Assembly (NCBI GenBank): GCA_907165065.1 | Contig: OU015527.1 | Location: 19,047,686 to 19,111,685 of the forward strand | Origin: Caprimulgus europaeus | Lineage: Eukaryota > Chordata > Aves > Caprimulgiformes > Caprimulgidae | DNA: 64,000 nt | Reading direction: 5' to 3' | Shown here: positions 1 through 11,080 of the stretch, in pieces | Layout of the letters: each line of letters opens with the position of its first letter | How positions within the stretch are numbered: position 1 is the first letter of the stretch | Program-made: the position numbers and the translations under genes | The notes under the pieces: generated by a model | Told to the model about the DNA's origin: nothing | Seen by the model: only the letters and a program-made list of their open reading frames with translations | Database searches by the model: none

Positions 1-3000
1 CTGAAAGCCTTTCTTCATCAATAAGGATATAAATTAAACTCTTGAATTGCTAAAGCAAACTGCAATACACACACAGAGCTTATGTCGTGATTACAGAGAA
101 AGTCCTGTAAATGCTGTCTCCAATAATTTTTTTGAAGATCTAATGTTATTCTGAGACAGTGTAATCTTCACTCCCTAAATAATCAGGACCTGCAGGATTG
201 TGGAACTGTCCTCTCCTATGGTTCTTGCTAAAGTGTCCGACTGTCATTGCAACAAGTTCACAGCAGGGTTAAATTCAGTCATTTGATTTTAATCAGTCAG
301 AAAGTCTGGTGTCAAAAAACACTACAAAGTCAAAACTGAAAGTGAGCTTATTTGCTTTGGGTATTCCTTCTAGAAGCAATACTAAAAGATGTGGTAAACA
401 TGACATAAGGTCATGCTAAATATAGCTCGGTTCTATCTGCATCACTAAGAGCCAGGCAGGTTATAAAATTGTTGCAGGATTACGGTGACCTGGTAATATA
501 AATAAATCTCTGGGGACCCCGGTGAAGAACTTCCCAGAATGTGGATGTTTTTGCACAATCAGCCATTCGGACATATGAAGACATGCTTAGTGACCTCCTT
601 TCTTTCTCCAAGCAGCTGGTGTTCTTCATTACCAATGTCCCCCAAATTGTACTAAGCAAATAACAGATAATTGATGACATAGCCATTTATGAGATAATAA
701 GATAAAGAGTATTTGCAAAAGAGAAATTAGAAGAGATTTTTACCCTAGCCACTGTCAAGATAAAAGTAACAGAATGAGACAGCATATATTGTATTTGACA
801 ATCTCTCTATAGCGAAATCATCAGAAAGGTGGTCATCAGGGGAAATGCAGGGCAGCAGAGCAGTTACTGCTTACCTTTACATTGGTGATGATGGGGCCCT
901 GAAAAGACTTTGGAACAGTAGATGTCAAACACAAAATAATTTTTTCAAGTTGTCATAGTTCCAGGAAGAAATATGAGATAAAAAGGTTAATTTGAGGGCT
1001 TTTTTTATTATACTGTGACATTATATAATCTTAAATGGCTCCTGCTCTGTTGACCTGACAAACAGGAAGGCCCAAGCACAAGCCCTGACTGTTGAACAAG
1101 TTCTCCAGCTACTTGGAGAACTTGCCCAACCTCTGCATCTACTTCTAAGCATCTGTTTGGTGCCATGGGAGCTCCCACTGCTAACCAAAGGATTTTCCTG
1201 TCTGCAAGAACATGATGGAGCCTGACATATTGAAGTAGTAACACCTTTAAGGTCCAGTGCAAAAATGGCAGTAAGCAGAACTGGAATTATCTTTTTATAG
1301 TTCTGTTGGTTTTACTGATACACACCAAGACAGGGTCTCACCCAACATGCCTAGGCTGTAGGAGAGTAAACAATATTAAGGCTTGATACAATCAAAGTTC
1401 CAAAAGCAGTCCACGCTACTATACAGGTAAGTCATTTCAACTCCCAGGAATTGGAGAGCTGACCCTATGGAGTCAAAAAGTCAATATTGTATCCCACTTC
1501 AAATGCAATTTAAATTGTTAGAGGAAAAAAAATAATTTTCAGCAGTGCACAGTGTTTACTAAAAGCTGCTTGCAATGGGCAACCACCAGTCCTTCTGAAC
1601 TCTTTAAACATTGTCTTTGTATTAAGAAACCTGCAGTAAAATTTGCTGTAAAAGGCTTCATATCTCCTAGGATTCATAAGTCTTGTATGGATGATACTCC
1701 TGGGTTTTTTAGGCTCCAAAAGTATGTAAGTTAATGACAGTCAAGACTACTGCACTGATAGTGTCTGTAACCATGAGAATTTCAGTAAATATCTTATGTG
1801 AGTATTTAAATTACATTCCTAAAAAAACCCCACCAAAAAACCCCCAAAAAACAAACAACCCACTTCATGTATTTTCATTGTCACAGGTCAGGTATTAATT
1901 GCTATGATCTGTACAATTGCTTGTTATTTTGTTAAATTGTAGTTAAGTTTTATTTATTGCTTTTATGTATGGTGGCCTTTCTCAGGCTGCTTTACCCAAT
2001 TAGCCTGTTCTTGAACATGTATGCTCTTAGCTGATAACTAAAGATTCTCATTGTTGAAAATAAGTTGCACACTTACCTACCAGTTTCCAGGAGAGTAAAA
2101 CAAGTCAGACAATGAGCCTGATAGATCCCTGAAAGGGATTTCTTTGGCTGTGTAGAATTTTTTTCACAAGGATGTTAATTATCCTCTTTTAATGCCTTTT
2201 GTGCTGAAAGATACTGAATTAAAACATATCAACCTTTTTTTCCCTTAAGGAGCTTGCCTTGTCAGCAGTCCCTGATGTGCAAGTTAGCATAATTTATCTA
2301 GTGTTAATGTGGCCACAATATAGTACATGGTCTTAATCTTTGTAACAATTCCCCCTCTTAGAAAGGAGTGGAGGTATGCTCTCAAAATTACAGGAGAAAA
2401 TTTATGGAGTGCCATAGCCTCCTGCAAGGAAACTATTATGTAAAATGTCTTTATTCCCACATCTTAGAACGTGGCTTCAGTAGAACCTTAATGTTTCTTT
2501 TATCTCATTCTGCTTCTAAAATAGGATGATCAAAAGTATGTAATGCCTCCTCAAAAATACCTATTCACTATTCTTCCAGTGCAGAATGTAAGATCACCAA
2601 GTGAAGACAGGAGGAACAGGATTCAAAACAAAAAGAGGCTGCTCCTGCTGCCAGAGGTAGTAGCACTCTGGAAGTCCCTACCAATGTATGCTATTATGAA
2701 AAACATGAATTGGGGTTCGATGGAAGAGCAAGCAAGCACTTTAAAGAGAGATCCTTTAAAGACTTCTATCTAGAAGTCTATCTAGACCACTCACATCAGA
2801 TTCACAAAGCTCGCCTCAGACAAAAAAACCATGAGACCTGGCAAAAGTATCAAGTATATTACTCTACTACATTACTATATTACTTACTATTTTTCTGGGC
2901 TCAGTGGCTACTTTTGTAGAAGGAAATGGCACTGGCAGGAGTTTAAGTACAGTTCTTATGTTCCAGCCCACCATCCAGTTCCCCAAGGATATTGAATAGT

Positions 3001-4140
3001 GCTGGACTCACAGTTGAGTCCCTGTACTGTATCCCTGTGCTCAATCTCTCTCCACTTTGACAGTGACTGATACAATAAGTTAAAGGATAGCTTTCCAAAC
3101 ATGCAAGCACAGAGACTAAACAGCTTGTTCTGGACTATGCCCATATATTTTGCAAGCATATCAGGTGACAGTACCAAAATGCAACTATATTCTTAACAAC
3201 ATAGCACCTTTTCCTCTACTAAAAAGCCTTTTGCATTCCTTCTTAGTTGATTGTTTTCCTTGGCTTCTTCCAGTTTCAATTATTTTCTTTCATCATTTTC
3301 TGTGGACTTTTTGTCTGGGAACTGAAGATTTTAAGTTGTTCCTTTTTTTTCATTTTTAAAGATATATAATACATATGTTCTTGTTCATTTTTTCATTGCC
3401 TCACTAAACCTTCACTGACCCTCAAAGATAATCACTGCTTGCTCTCAGGCTGCTGTCGACATTTCTTCAAGGAGGACAAATCTCTGTAGTTTCATATCAA
3501 GCTGATTTGAGAACATCTTCTTTACCTAGGCACTAATCCATTCTTTCCCTTTTACACATTGAGCTGTCGTCACTTGAAGATTGTGCTTGCTTTCTGATTG
3601 TGGTTGATGTCTTTGGTAAAGATCACTATCAAAAGATACTAACTTTGGCCTTCTCAGTTTCACATGCTAATAATTTTCTTTTCTTTTCAGCAGTAAATAG
3701 CTCTTCTTCATTCTGTTTACTGCTAATACACTAATAAAATGACTTCATGGTACCCTGGTAGTTTTCTAGGGTTTTTCATTTTGTTTGTTGTTTTTTTTTT
3801 TTCCTTAAGTTTGTGCTGTACTTCCATTATCACACTTACTCATCTGACCCAATTTCCTGTTCCTAGTACATTTTCCTCCTGATCCTCAAGTAAGTGAAGG
3901 TGTGTCTTTAAAATATTTCTTATCTTCCCTCTGCAATGGGGTGCTTTTCACTCGTGTATTTTTGAATCAAAGCGGGTATGGCCACAGAGAATTCAGCACT
4001 GTCTGTGTGTGTGTGAGCCATATTCTGAGCATGACCACAAGATAGTGAGGCTCAGGAAATCTAAGGACTTCCCCATCCTGTATAAGGGCCTCTGTAGATC
4101 TTATGTTGCTAGGCACAAATATGCTCAGACAGACGTGCTG
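1..4140. other. AT-rich non-coding stretch, no gene recognised
   Basis: No open frame here exceeds about 80 codons and none resembles a known protein. I see no splice-consistent exon chain and no clear transposon. Low-complexity A/C-rich sequence lies at about 1820-1860, a T-run at about 3790-3803 and a short TG run at about 4003-4014. It is most simply intergenic or intronic bird DNA. Confidence 0.6.
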
Positions 4141-4149
4141 GCAAAAAGT

Positions 4150-4471
4150 GCATCACAGAGTAGCAGATGTCTGGAGGATGGAGCCAGGTTCTTCTCAGTG
4201 ATGTCCAGTGCCAGGACAAGGAGCAATGGGTGTAAGCTGGAACACAGGAGGTTCTGCTTAAACTTGAGAAGAAACTTCTTTACAGTGAGGGTGACAGAGC
4301 ACTGGAACAGGCTGCCCAGGGAGGTTGTGGAGTTTCCTTCTCTGGAGACATTCAAGACCCGCCTGGACGCCTTCCTGTGTGATCTCATCTAGGTGTTCCT
4401 GCTCCAGCAGGGGGATCGTACTAGATGGTCTTTCGAGATCCCTTCCAATCCCTGACATTCTGTGATTCTGT
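4150..4471 (+). mobile_element. CR1 LINE, 5'-truncated 3' end
   Basis: The plus-strand frame ending at 4392 reads as the C-terminal tail of CR1 ORF2, with motifs such as [20 protein letters not shown] and [14 protein letters not shown]. The stop is followed by the short CR1 3' UTR and the terminal ATTCTGTGATTCTGTGA repeat at about 4455-4471. Nearly all of ORF2 is missing, as usual for 5'-truncated CR1 copies. The junction with non-CR1 sequence at about 4150 is approximate. Confidence 0.93.
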
Positions 4472-4854
4472 GACTGTTTTTTGCTGCTTGCCCTATACCG
4501 ACTCCTTGCTTGATTTCCATCTTTCTTTCCATTCTGTCCTATCGCTACCCTCTTTATTTCTTTTTCTTTTGATAATAAATGGTGTTTATGATCAAAACCT
4601 GCATGTTTCATGATCAAAAAGCAGCCCACCACAGGGATTGCTTTCCAGCACTGTCTCAGGAGTGCGGGAAAGCCAAAGGGGAGGATTTCTCGCAGTGCAC
4701 CACAATTTAATTCCCCCCAAGTGCTGCAGCAGGCAACGTGTCCCTCGTGCTTTCCCAGCCTCCTGCTCCCGAGCACTGGGGCAGTGTTGCCCAAGGATCT
4801 CTAACAGTGTCCCTTGGGAATCTGCTTTTGAGAGCTCAGGGATCCACAGGTGCT
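4472..4854. other. no gene recognised
   Basis: This spacer between two CR1 pieces starts with a pyrimidine-rich stretch (4475-4570). It then carries GC-richer sequence with several overlapping open frames in different phases, none with recognisable motifs. Part of 4640-4854 could be decayed CR1 belonging to the next fragment. Confidence 0.45.
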
Positions 4855-5140
4855 GGCCAGTCTCGAAGAACCACCGTTTCAAAGCACAGGAGCAGGCCCT
4901 CCCGTTGTGGCGCAAGTCAAGCAAGCAAGGCAGAAGACTGGCTTGGCTCAACAGGGAACTCCTCTTGGAACTCAGGAGGAAAAAGAGATCGAGTGATCTC
5001 TAGAAGCACAGTCAGGCCTCAAAGGAAGTGTACAGAGCTGTGGTTCGCATATGGAGGGGCAAGACACAAAAGGCCAAAGCTCAACTAGGGTTGAAGCTGG
5101 CTATTTTTGTGCCAGACAAGAAAGGATTTGATTTAGTATG
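4855..5140 (+). mobile_element. CR1 LINE ORF2 fragment (outer element, left part)
   Basis: The plus strand reads as the CR1 ORF2 segment between endonuclease and reverse transcriptase: FKAQEQALPLWRKSS, then RLAWLNRELLLELRRKKR. A younger minus-strand CR1 interrupts it at about 5150, and it appears to resume on the far side at 5833. It has stops and frameshifts and is not functional. Both borders are approximate. Confidence 0.8.
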
Positions 5141-5152
5141 TTAATAGCAAGA

Positions 5153-5832
5153 GGAATCACAGAATCACAGAATCACAGAATATTAGGGATTGGAAGGGAC
5201 CTCGAAAGATCATCTAGTCCAATCCCCCTGCCGGAGCAGGAACACCTAGATGAGTTCACACAGGAAAGCGTCCAGGCGGGTCTTGAATGTCTCCAGAGAA
5301 GGAGACTCCACAACCCCCCTGGGCAGCCTGTTCCAGTGCTCTGTCACCCTTACTGTAAAGAAGTTCTTTCTCAAATTTAAGCGGAACCTCCTGTGTTCCA
5401 GCTTACACCCATTGCCCCTTGTCCTATCATCGGTCATCACTGTGAAGAGCCTGGTCCTATCCTCCTCACACTCACCCTTCAAATATTTATAAACATTAAT
5501 CAGGTCCCCCCTCAGTCTCCTCTTCTCCAAGCTAAAGAGGCCCAGCTCCCTCAGCCTTTCCTCATAAGGGAGATGCTCCACTCCCTTAATCATTTTGGTG
5601 GCTCTTCGCTGGACTCTCTCAAGCAGCTCCCTGTCCTTCTTGAACTGTGGGGCCCAGAAATGGACACAATATTCCAGATGTAGCCTCACCAAGGCAGAGT
5701 AAAGGGGAAGAAGAACCTCTCTTGACCTACTGACTACACCCCTTCTAATGCACCCCAGGATGCCATTGGCCTTCCTGGCCACAAGGGCACAGTGCTGGCT
5801 CATGGTCATCCTGCTGTCCACCAGGACTCCCA
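5153..5832 (-). mobile_element. CR1 LINE, 5'-truncated, nested inside another CR1
   Basis: This is a minus-strand CR1 with its 3' end at the low coordinate. Three copies of the 3' terminal repeat (seen as GAATCACA on the plus strand) lie at 5155-5180. The minus-strand frame 5821-5246 (191 residues) is the C-terminal third of CR1 ORF2, with motifs [40 protein letters not shown] and [17 protein letters not shown]. It is uninterrupted over this stretch, so the insertion is fairly young. It is flanked on both sides by plus-strand CR1, so it is nested. Confidence 0.95.
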
Positions 5833-5995
5833 GTGAGGGAGGTCCATAGAAAACATTGGACCCATACTTGATGAAGATGGTCCCCTGGCAAATAGGGATG
5901 CAGAAAAAGCAGAGGCATTCAGTGCTTTTTTGGCCTCAGTCTTTAATACTAATGATAGACCCTGGACTAGGAGACCAGGTTTGTGAGGCCATGCC
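5833..5995 (+). mobile_element. CR1 LINE ORF2 fragment (outer element, right part)
   Basis: The plus strand translates to a typical CR1 stretch ([20 protein letters not shown], then a [16 protein letters not shown] run). It lies downstream of the RRKKR region in the ORF2 order, so it is probably the continuation of the element at 4855-5140 after the nested insertion. It fades out near 5995. Confidence 0.8.
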
Positions 5996-6097
5996 TTCAA
6001 TGGTTTTGCTCTCTGGGCATCCTGCGGTGGGCTGGGAGCGAATCCAAGTGCCGCCCCTGCCAGACAAGGTCCTGCACTTGGCACCCCTCTCTTGACA

Positions 6098-6548
6098 GGA
6101 TATAGCATCAGGCACTGAGGAAGCCGTGGGGGAGAGTGGCTCTTTGGCAAGGGATGGTGGCATGAGCCAGCTGCCACAGAGAGGGATGGTGGAGGAAGCA
6201 GCAGGCTCCCAGTACCCCATCTGCCTGGGAGACATGACAAACACGGCCTACATGACCTATTGCATGCACTGCTTCTGCTTTGCAGGTGGAGAGGAGAGGG
6301 CTCACAGCCAGTCCGTGCAGCGGCACTACCACCTGTGCGGGCGGCCCAGCGATGACGCCCCCCCGGCTGGCAGAAGGGGCCTGCGGGGACCAACCGCAGA
6401 CAGAGGCAGGGCGCAGCTCCGGGGCCCTCCAGTGCCACCTCCCAGCAGGCTCCCACACCCAGTACTCCTCGGGAGCCAGCACCTCAGAGTGCAGGTGATC
6501 ACACAGCTGCCCCTGCTGCTGCTGTCCAAAGACAACCAAGGCAAGTAA
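6098..6548 (+). pseudogene. TOPORS-like RING gene copy, internally deleted
   Basis: The frame at 6126-6548 starts like the intact copy at 15436-16203. It has the first half of a RING finger (YPICLGDMTNTAYMTYCMHC), in which the first zinc-binding Cys of the CPIC motif is replaced by Tyr. Directly after CFCF it jumps to the C-terminal region (DAPPAGRRG, then GPTADRGRAQLRG), so the second half of the RING and the central repeats are missing. The 5' flank (GGCACTGAGGAAGCCGTG at about 6109) also matches the intact copy's 5' leader. The tail is frameshifted and extended. It cannot form a RING and is best called a pseudogene. Confidence 0.85.
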
Positions 6549-7275
6549 TTCAGCTGCACTGAAGACGACACTTACAATGAAAGAGCCACACTTAAACTAC
6601 TGCCCAGTAACACAAAACTTGTTGACTCCTCAGAAATACCTTATGGCTGGCTCTCTGTTCTGACTGGTTTTAACACTGCAATGTGTGTCACATCAGCCAG
6701 GTGGGAAAGTCATTGTAGGTCCTCCATAGAAGAATGTTGGTACCAACAATTTTCTCCTCTAGCACTCTGTATGCTTTTAAAGGTTGCTAAGGGTATCTCT
6801 TAAAAGCAGGACAAAAATAAAACTCTAACCTTGTCAATTATTTTTAAATTCACATCATGTGTGAGGAAACTGAAGAATGTATTTTCATCTTGTTGAACTC
6901 TTCTGAGTAATGATTCTCTTAGGACCTCATTCAAAAAGTTGGTAATTTTATAGTTCCAGGTTGGACACAGACAGAACTCTGAAATGAAATAAAATAAATT
7001 TGTACATGTCTGAAGATGCTGGTTTTTGAAGTGATGGTTTCAGCCATTGGAGAACACCCTGGTGCCATAACCCATACTTATTTTCCTCTAACTGTTCAAG
7101 CATTATCTGTATGTCTCTCAGTAGAGCTGGATGCAAACATTAATGACAAAGCAGATGGTAGTCAGATGTGTTTATGATGTGGAGACCTGCAGCACTTTCA
7201 TTTTACACTGCCAGCAAGGATTGCCTGTTCCACTTCTGTAGCAGTGCTTTTACGTTTATCAGTCTGTCAAAGCTG
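6549..7275. other. no gene recognised between the TOPORS-like pseudogene and the coiled-coil gene
   Basis: AT-rich sequence with several AATAAA-like hexamers (for example near 6815) and no long frames. It may contain 3' flank of the pseudogene and upstream intron of the next gene. Nothing else can be supported. Confidence 0.5.
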
Positions 7276-7296
7276 TAGAAAGGAGTAGAAAAGTGG

Positions 7297-9670
7297 ATGC
7301 TCGCAGAGGCCAGGGAGCATTTGGAGGAGGACCTCCGTGCTGCTGGGCAGGAGTTTGGAGAGTGCTCACCAACGACCTGTTCCGCGTTGGCCGTGCGGTG
7401 GAAGGCCCTTCACTGGGAAGGTTCCCCACTGCTACAGGCAACAGAAGAAGCCATGAGTAATCAAGGAGCCAGGAGAGATTCTGTGCAGAGCTACGCACAA
7501 GTGGCAAGCTGCATAGAGCGTATGGTAGGTGTGGAGTAGTTCCTGCTGCACTGGGGCTGCAGACCCTGAGCAGAGCAGGTCTGAGCCCTTGCTCTTCTTT
7601 CTGCTTGCAGGACAAGAACTATCAAGCAGTGCGTCATGCCCTAGAGAAGCTGAATACTATGGTTGGTGTCCTCTCCTCTGCCCATGTCCCAGGCTGCATC
7701 GGCTGGGGCTAAGAGTGATGGTGACCTTATTAATGTTTATAAATATGTTAAGGGTGAATGTCTGGAGGATGGAGCCAGGCTCTTCTCAGTGATGTCCAAT
7801 GACAGGACAAGGGGCAGTGGGTGTAAGCTGGAACACAGGAGGTTCTGCTTAAACTTGAGAAAAAACTTCTTTCCTGTGAGGGTAACAGAGCACTGGGACA
7901 GGCTGTCCAGGGAGGTTGTGGAGTCTCCTTCTCTGGAGACATTCAAGACCTGCCTGGATGCCTTCCTGCGTGATCTCATCTAGGTGTTCCTGCTCTGGCC
8001 AGGGGGATTGGACCAGATGGTCTTTCGAGGTCCCTTCCAATCACTGATATTCTGTGATTCTGTGAGAGGTTTGAAGGGACCTTTGGAGGTCACCTTGTCT
8101 TGTCCAAGCTCCCCCTGCTCAAGGAGGGTCACCTGGTGCTGATCACCCAGTGACCACGGGCAGAAGTGAGACTGGGGGTGACATTTTCCCCAGGATATGT
8201 TGATGTCCATCACTTCCCCATGTCTGGACCCATGAGTTGCCCCATCTCCCAGTGCCCTGGGGCAGTGGGCTAGTGAGTGGGCATGGCCCTGGGGCTGGAG
8301 AGGTGTGAGGGTACCTAGGTCCCAGCCCAGCTGCACACATGATACGCCTGTTGTTTTGTAGGTGGAGAAGCGATATTTCCAGATGGCAGCTGAGCTGTGG
8401 CAGACTGACCGGGAGAACGAGGTAGCGCTGAAAGGGCCAGGGGAAAACGGGTGGGAGCGCGCGGGCTCTGGGGTGGGGAGTGTGGTGAAGGGTCGCAGCG
8501 GGCTCAGGTGCTCAGACTCTTCCTTCTTTCAGGTGGTGCAGCAAAAAATAAAGAAATTTGAACAAGCACTAGAGAAGGAAGAGGCCAGGTGAGTTGAGGC
8601 CTTCGCATCACACAAATGTCCCTGCAGCACGTGGAGTGATGGGGCTGCCACTGCTGGTGCCAGGCAATGGGGTGGGGGGAATATGCAGCACGTGTTGTGA
8701 CAGGGGAGCCGAATCCCTGCCTGGGTGGGGTATGTTTGGAAGGGGACACCCTGCGTGGCTGTGGAGGTCTGTCACACGTCCAACCAAGCCCTCTTGTTTG
8801 CAGGCAGCGGCAGAGGAAGCAGATGGCAGTGGAACGCAAGGCTATGCTGCGGGAGGTGGTGAAAGCGCAGATGGTAAGGAGGAGAGCCTGTGCCAGCCCC
8901 TGCCCTGGGCCTGGACAGCGTGGGTCTCCCTGGGGAGAGGGGTCCAGGGAGGTCACAGCCGCACATAGGCTATAGTCCTGCACAAGGCTGAGACCAGGGC
9001 ATCCTGCAACTGCAGGTGTCCTGCCCATGGGGCGGTGCTTGACCAGCATTGTTGCTCTGTGTTCACGTGCAGGATAGAGAGCTGCGGGCGAGGAGAAGGG
9101 GCTTCGTTTATTGGCTGCAGTGAGTATCCCCTCTGGGTCCCCTGTGCCCCGGGGCCCGCTCCCAGGCAGCAGGTGCGATGGGCCGGGTGCCTGCTCCAGC
9201 CAGCGGGGCTCACAAGTCCAGGCTGCTGGGGAGCTGCTGGCCGGCTGTGGGCTTTGCAGCTGGGAAGTGCGCAGTGTCACTTTTCCCTGGGCCCGGGTGT
9301 TTCCCCAGGCTTGTGGAATCTCCTGTCCCACCCTGCCTGAGGGAGCAGTGAGAACTGGCTGGGGAGACAGCCATGGGGCTCCCAGAACGGCCCCCTCCAT
9401 CCCACTGGCATGATGGGGTTGGGATGCATCCCCCCTGCCCTGTCCCCCATCCCTCTTCTGCCCCACAGGACACTCTGCCTGCTCTGCGTCTGCCTGCTGC
9501 TGGCTGTCAGCTTTGCTCTGGCTGCTGGGGTCCTCTATGCCTCCTGGTATGACCCAGAGCTCTTCTACCGCCTGCTGTTGCGTCTGCTGTCTGAGAAGAC
9601 CTACGTGAAGCTGGCGTACAGGCTAGGAAAGCTTCTCCCCGTGGTCAGCGAGGGGCTGCTGCCTTCTTGA
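7297..9670 (+). CDS. coiled-coil, C-terminally membrane-anchored protein gene, seven exons (copy 1)
   Basis: Seven segments join with consistent intron phases and GT/AG borders: 7297-7524 (left edge uncertain), 7611-7661, 8362-8421, 8533-8588, 8804-8873, 9073-9119 and 9469-9670 (TGA). The spliced product is about 235 residues. It is charged and probably helical ([43 protein letters not shown]), then has one hydrophobic segment ([20 protein letters not shown]) and a tail of about 40 residues ([20 protein letters not shown]). A cytoplasmic coiled coil with a C-terminal anchor is inferred. The architecture and length recall the TMCO5 family, which is a weak suggestion. An in-frame TAG at 7276 means the first exon starts after that point. 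No upstream exons or promoter are recognised, so even this copy may be a 5'-truncated duplicate. A CR1 lies in intron 2. Confidence 0.6.
7719..8066 (+). mobile_element. CR1 LINE 3' end inside intron 2 of copy 1
   Basis: The CR1 ORF2 C-terminus starts abruptly after the non-CR1 sequence ending near 7718 ([38 protein letters not shown]). It ends with the terminal ATTCTGTGATTCTGTGAGA at about 8049-8067. The same 3' end and downstream flank occur at 26500-26847. Over the first 140 bases I count 9 mismatches between the two copies. Across the following 1.85 kb there are about 20. Confidence 0.95.
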
Positions 9671-9698
9671 TCGTCCCTTTTGTGTTGGGTTTGTTAGG

Positions 9699-9718
9699 TG
9701 GAGTTCAGGATCTCATGT
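9699..9718 (+). mobile_element. CR1 fragment, left of a solo LTR
   Basis: GGAGTTCAGGATCTCATG matches the ORF2 region seen at 24604-24623 in the long CR1. It is the start of a 5'-truncated CR1 that continues after the solo LTR at 10876. The uninterrupted equivalent is at 28479-28498. Confidence 0.85.
9714..9718. repeat. target-site duplication CATGT (left) of the solo LTR
   Basis: A direct repeat of CATGT immediately precedes the LTR and recurs at 10876-10880. Comparison with the empty allele-like copy at 28494 shows that exactly these five bases were duplicated. Confidence 0.92.
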
Positions 9719-10875
9719 TGTATTGGGTTTGCATGGCAAGGTTTTTGGTAGCAGTGGGGGAGGGGACATGGGGTGGCTTCTGTGAGAGAAGCTGCCAGAA
9801 GCTTCCCCCATGTCCGACCCGACACAGCCAATGCCAGCGGCTACAGGAACGGACCCGCCGCTGGCCAAGGCCGAGCCAATCAGTAACGCCTCTGTGATAA
9901 CATAATTAAGAAAAAAAAAAAAAAAAAAAAGGAAGGGAGAAAAAAAAGCTGCACACTTTGCAGCGGGAGAGAGGAGTGAGAAGATGTAAGAGAAACAACT
10001 TCGCAGACACCAAGGTCAGTGAAGAAGGAGGGGGAGGATGGGCTCTGGCGCCAGAGCAGCGATTCCCCGCAGCCTGTGGAGAAAGACCATGGTGAGGCAG
10101 GCTGTCCCCCTGCAGCCCATGGAGTTCCATGGTGGTGCAGATGACCACCTGTAGCCCGTGGAGGACCCCACGCCGGAGCAGGTGGATGCCTGAAGGAGGC
10201 TGTGACCCCGCGGGAAGCCCGCGCTGGAGCAGGTTCCTGTCAGGGCCTGTAGCCCGTGGAGAGATGAGCCCACGCCGGAGCAGGTTTGCTGGCAGGACTT
10301 GTGACCCCGTGGGGGACCTGCGCTGGAGCAGTCCCTTCCTGAAGGACTGCACCCCATGGAATGGACCCATGCTAAAGCAGTTCGTGAAGAGCTGTCAGTC
10401 ATGGGAAGGACTCACGTTGGAGCAGTTGGTGGAGGACTGTCTCCCGTGAGAGGGACCCCACGCTGCTGCGGGGGAAGGAGACCTCCCCCTGAGGAGGAAG
10501 CAGCAGCAGAAACAACGTGTGATGAACTGACCCCAACCCCATTCCCTGTCCCCCTGTGCTGCTGGGGGGAGGAGGTGGAAAATCGGGAAAGAGATTAAGC
10601 CCGGGAAGAAGGGAGGGATGGGGGAGGTGTTTTAAGATTTGGTTTTACTTCTCATTCTCCTCTAATTTTGATTTGTAATAAAGTAAATTTGTTTTTTTTC
10701 CCCCAAGTCGAGTCTGTTTTGCCCGTGCCAGTAATTGGTGAGTGATCTCTCTCCGTCCTTATCTCCACCCACGAGCTTTTCGTTATAATTTTCTCCCCCT
10801 GCCCATTTGAGGAGGGGGAGTGATAGAGTGGGCTTTGGTGGGCATCCGGCCTCTAGCCAGGGTCAACCCACTACA
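9719..10875 (+). mobile_element. solo LTR of an avian ERV (ERVL-like), 1157 bp
   Basis: The element begins TGTATTGGG and ends ACTACA, with TG...CA termini. It is flanked by a perfect 5-bp direct repeat CATGT (9714-9718 and 10876-10880). The empty site is present in the second gene copy at 28494-28498, where CATGT occurs once. It has an A-run at about 9910-9930, a tandemly repetitive GC-rich middle (about 10090-10460), an AATAAA at 10677-10682, and a U5-like end sharing GAGGGGGAGTGATAGAGTGG with the fragment at 45129. There is no internal coding region, so it is a solo LTR formed by LTR-LTR recombination. A 5-bp duplication fits class III (ERVL) elements. Confidence 0.93.
10090..10460 (+). repeat. 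degenerate tandem repeats inside the solo LTR
   Basis: Units of about 55-65 bases recur about six times around a core such as CACGCCGGAGCAGGT or GCGCTGGAGCAG, each preceded by a CCCGTGGA-like block. This is an LTR-internal minisatellite. The long plus-strand frame across it (10129-10449) is a by-product of the repeat period and GC bias. Confidence 0.8.
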
Positions 10876-11080
10876 CATGTGGAAGGAACAGATTTCCAAG
10901 CAGAATTGCAACCCTGGACTTCAGGAGGGCCAACTTTGGCCTTTTCAAGCAATTGCTAGGGGAAATCCCACGGGAAAGGGTACTTGAAGGTAAAGGGGCC
11001 CAAGATAGCTGGTTAAAATTCAAAGACTGCTTCTTCCAAGCTCAAGATCAGAGCATCCCGACACGTACGAAGTCAAGGAC
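10876..11080 (+). mobile_element. CR1 LINE ORF2 fragment (right of solo LTR)
   Basis: The plus strand encodes a CR1 stretch (ATLDFRRANFGLFKQLLGEI, then RVLEGKG and FKDCFFQAQDQSIPTR). It matches 28499-28697 with only scattered mismatches. It stops after about 11080, where the sequence switches to unrelated GC-rich DNA, whereas the other copy continues to 29287. The right edge is therefore a deletion or recombination point. Confidence 0.9.

Noticed and set aside
9903-9931. Poly-A run as the tail of a retrotransposed gene
   Set aside because: It lies within the solo LTR, far from its 3' end, and is part of the LTR body.
10129-10449. 106-codon plus-strand frame with repeated Arg/Ser/Trp segments
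   Set aside because: It lies inside the tandem repeats of the solo LTR and arises from the repeat unit. It is not a gene.
10090-10460. CRISPR-like or satellite array
   Set aside because: The repeats are degenerate, have no unique equal-length spacers, and lie inside an LTR of a vertebrate genome.
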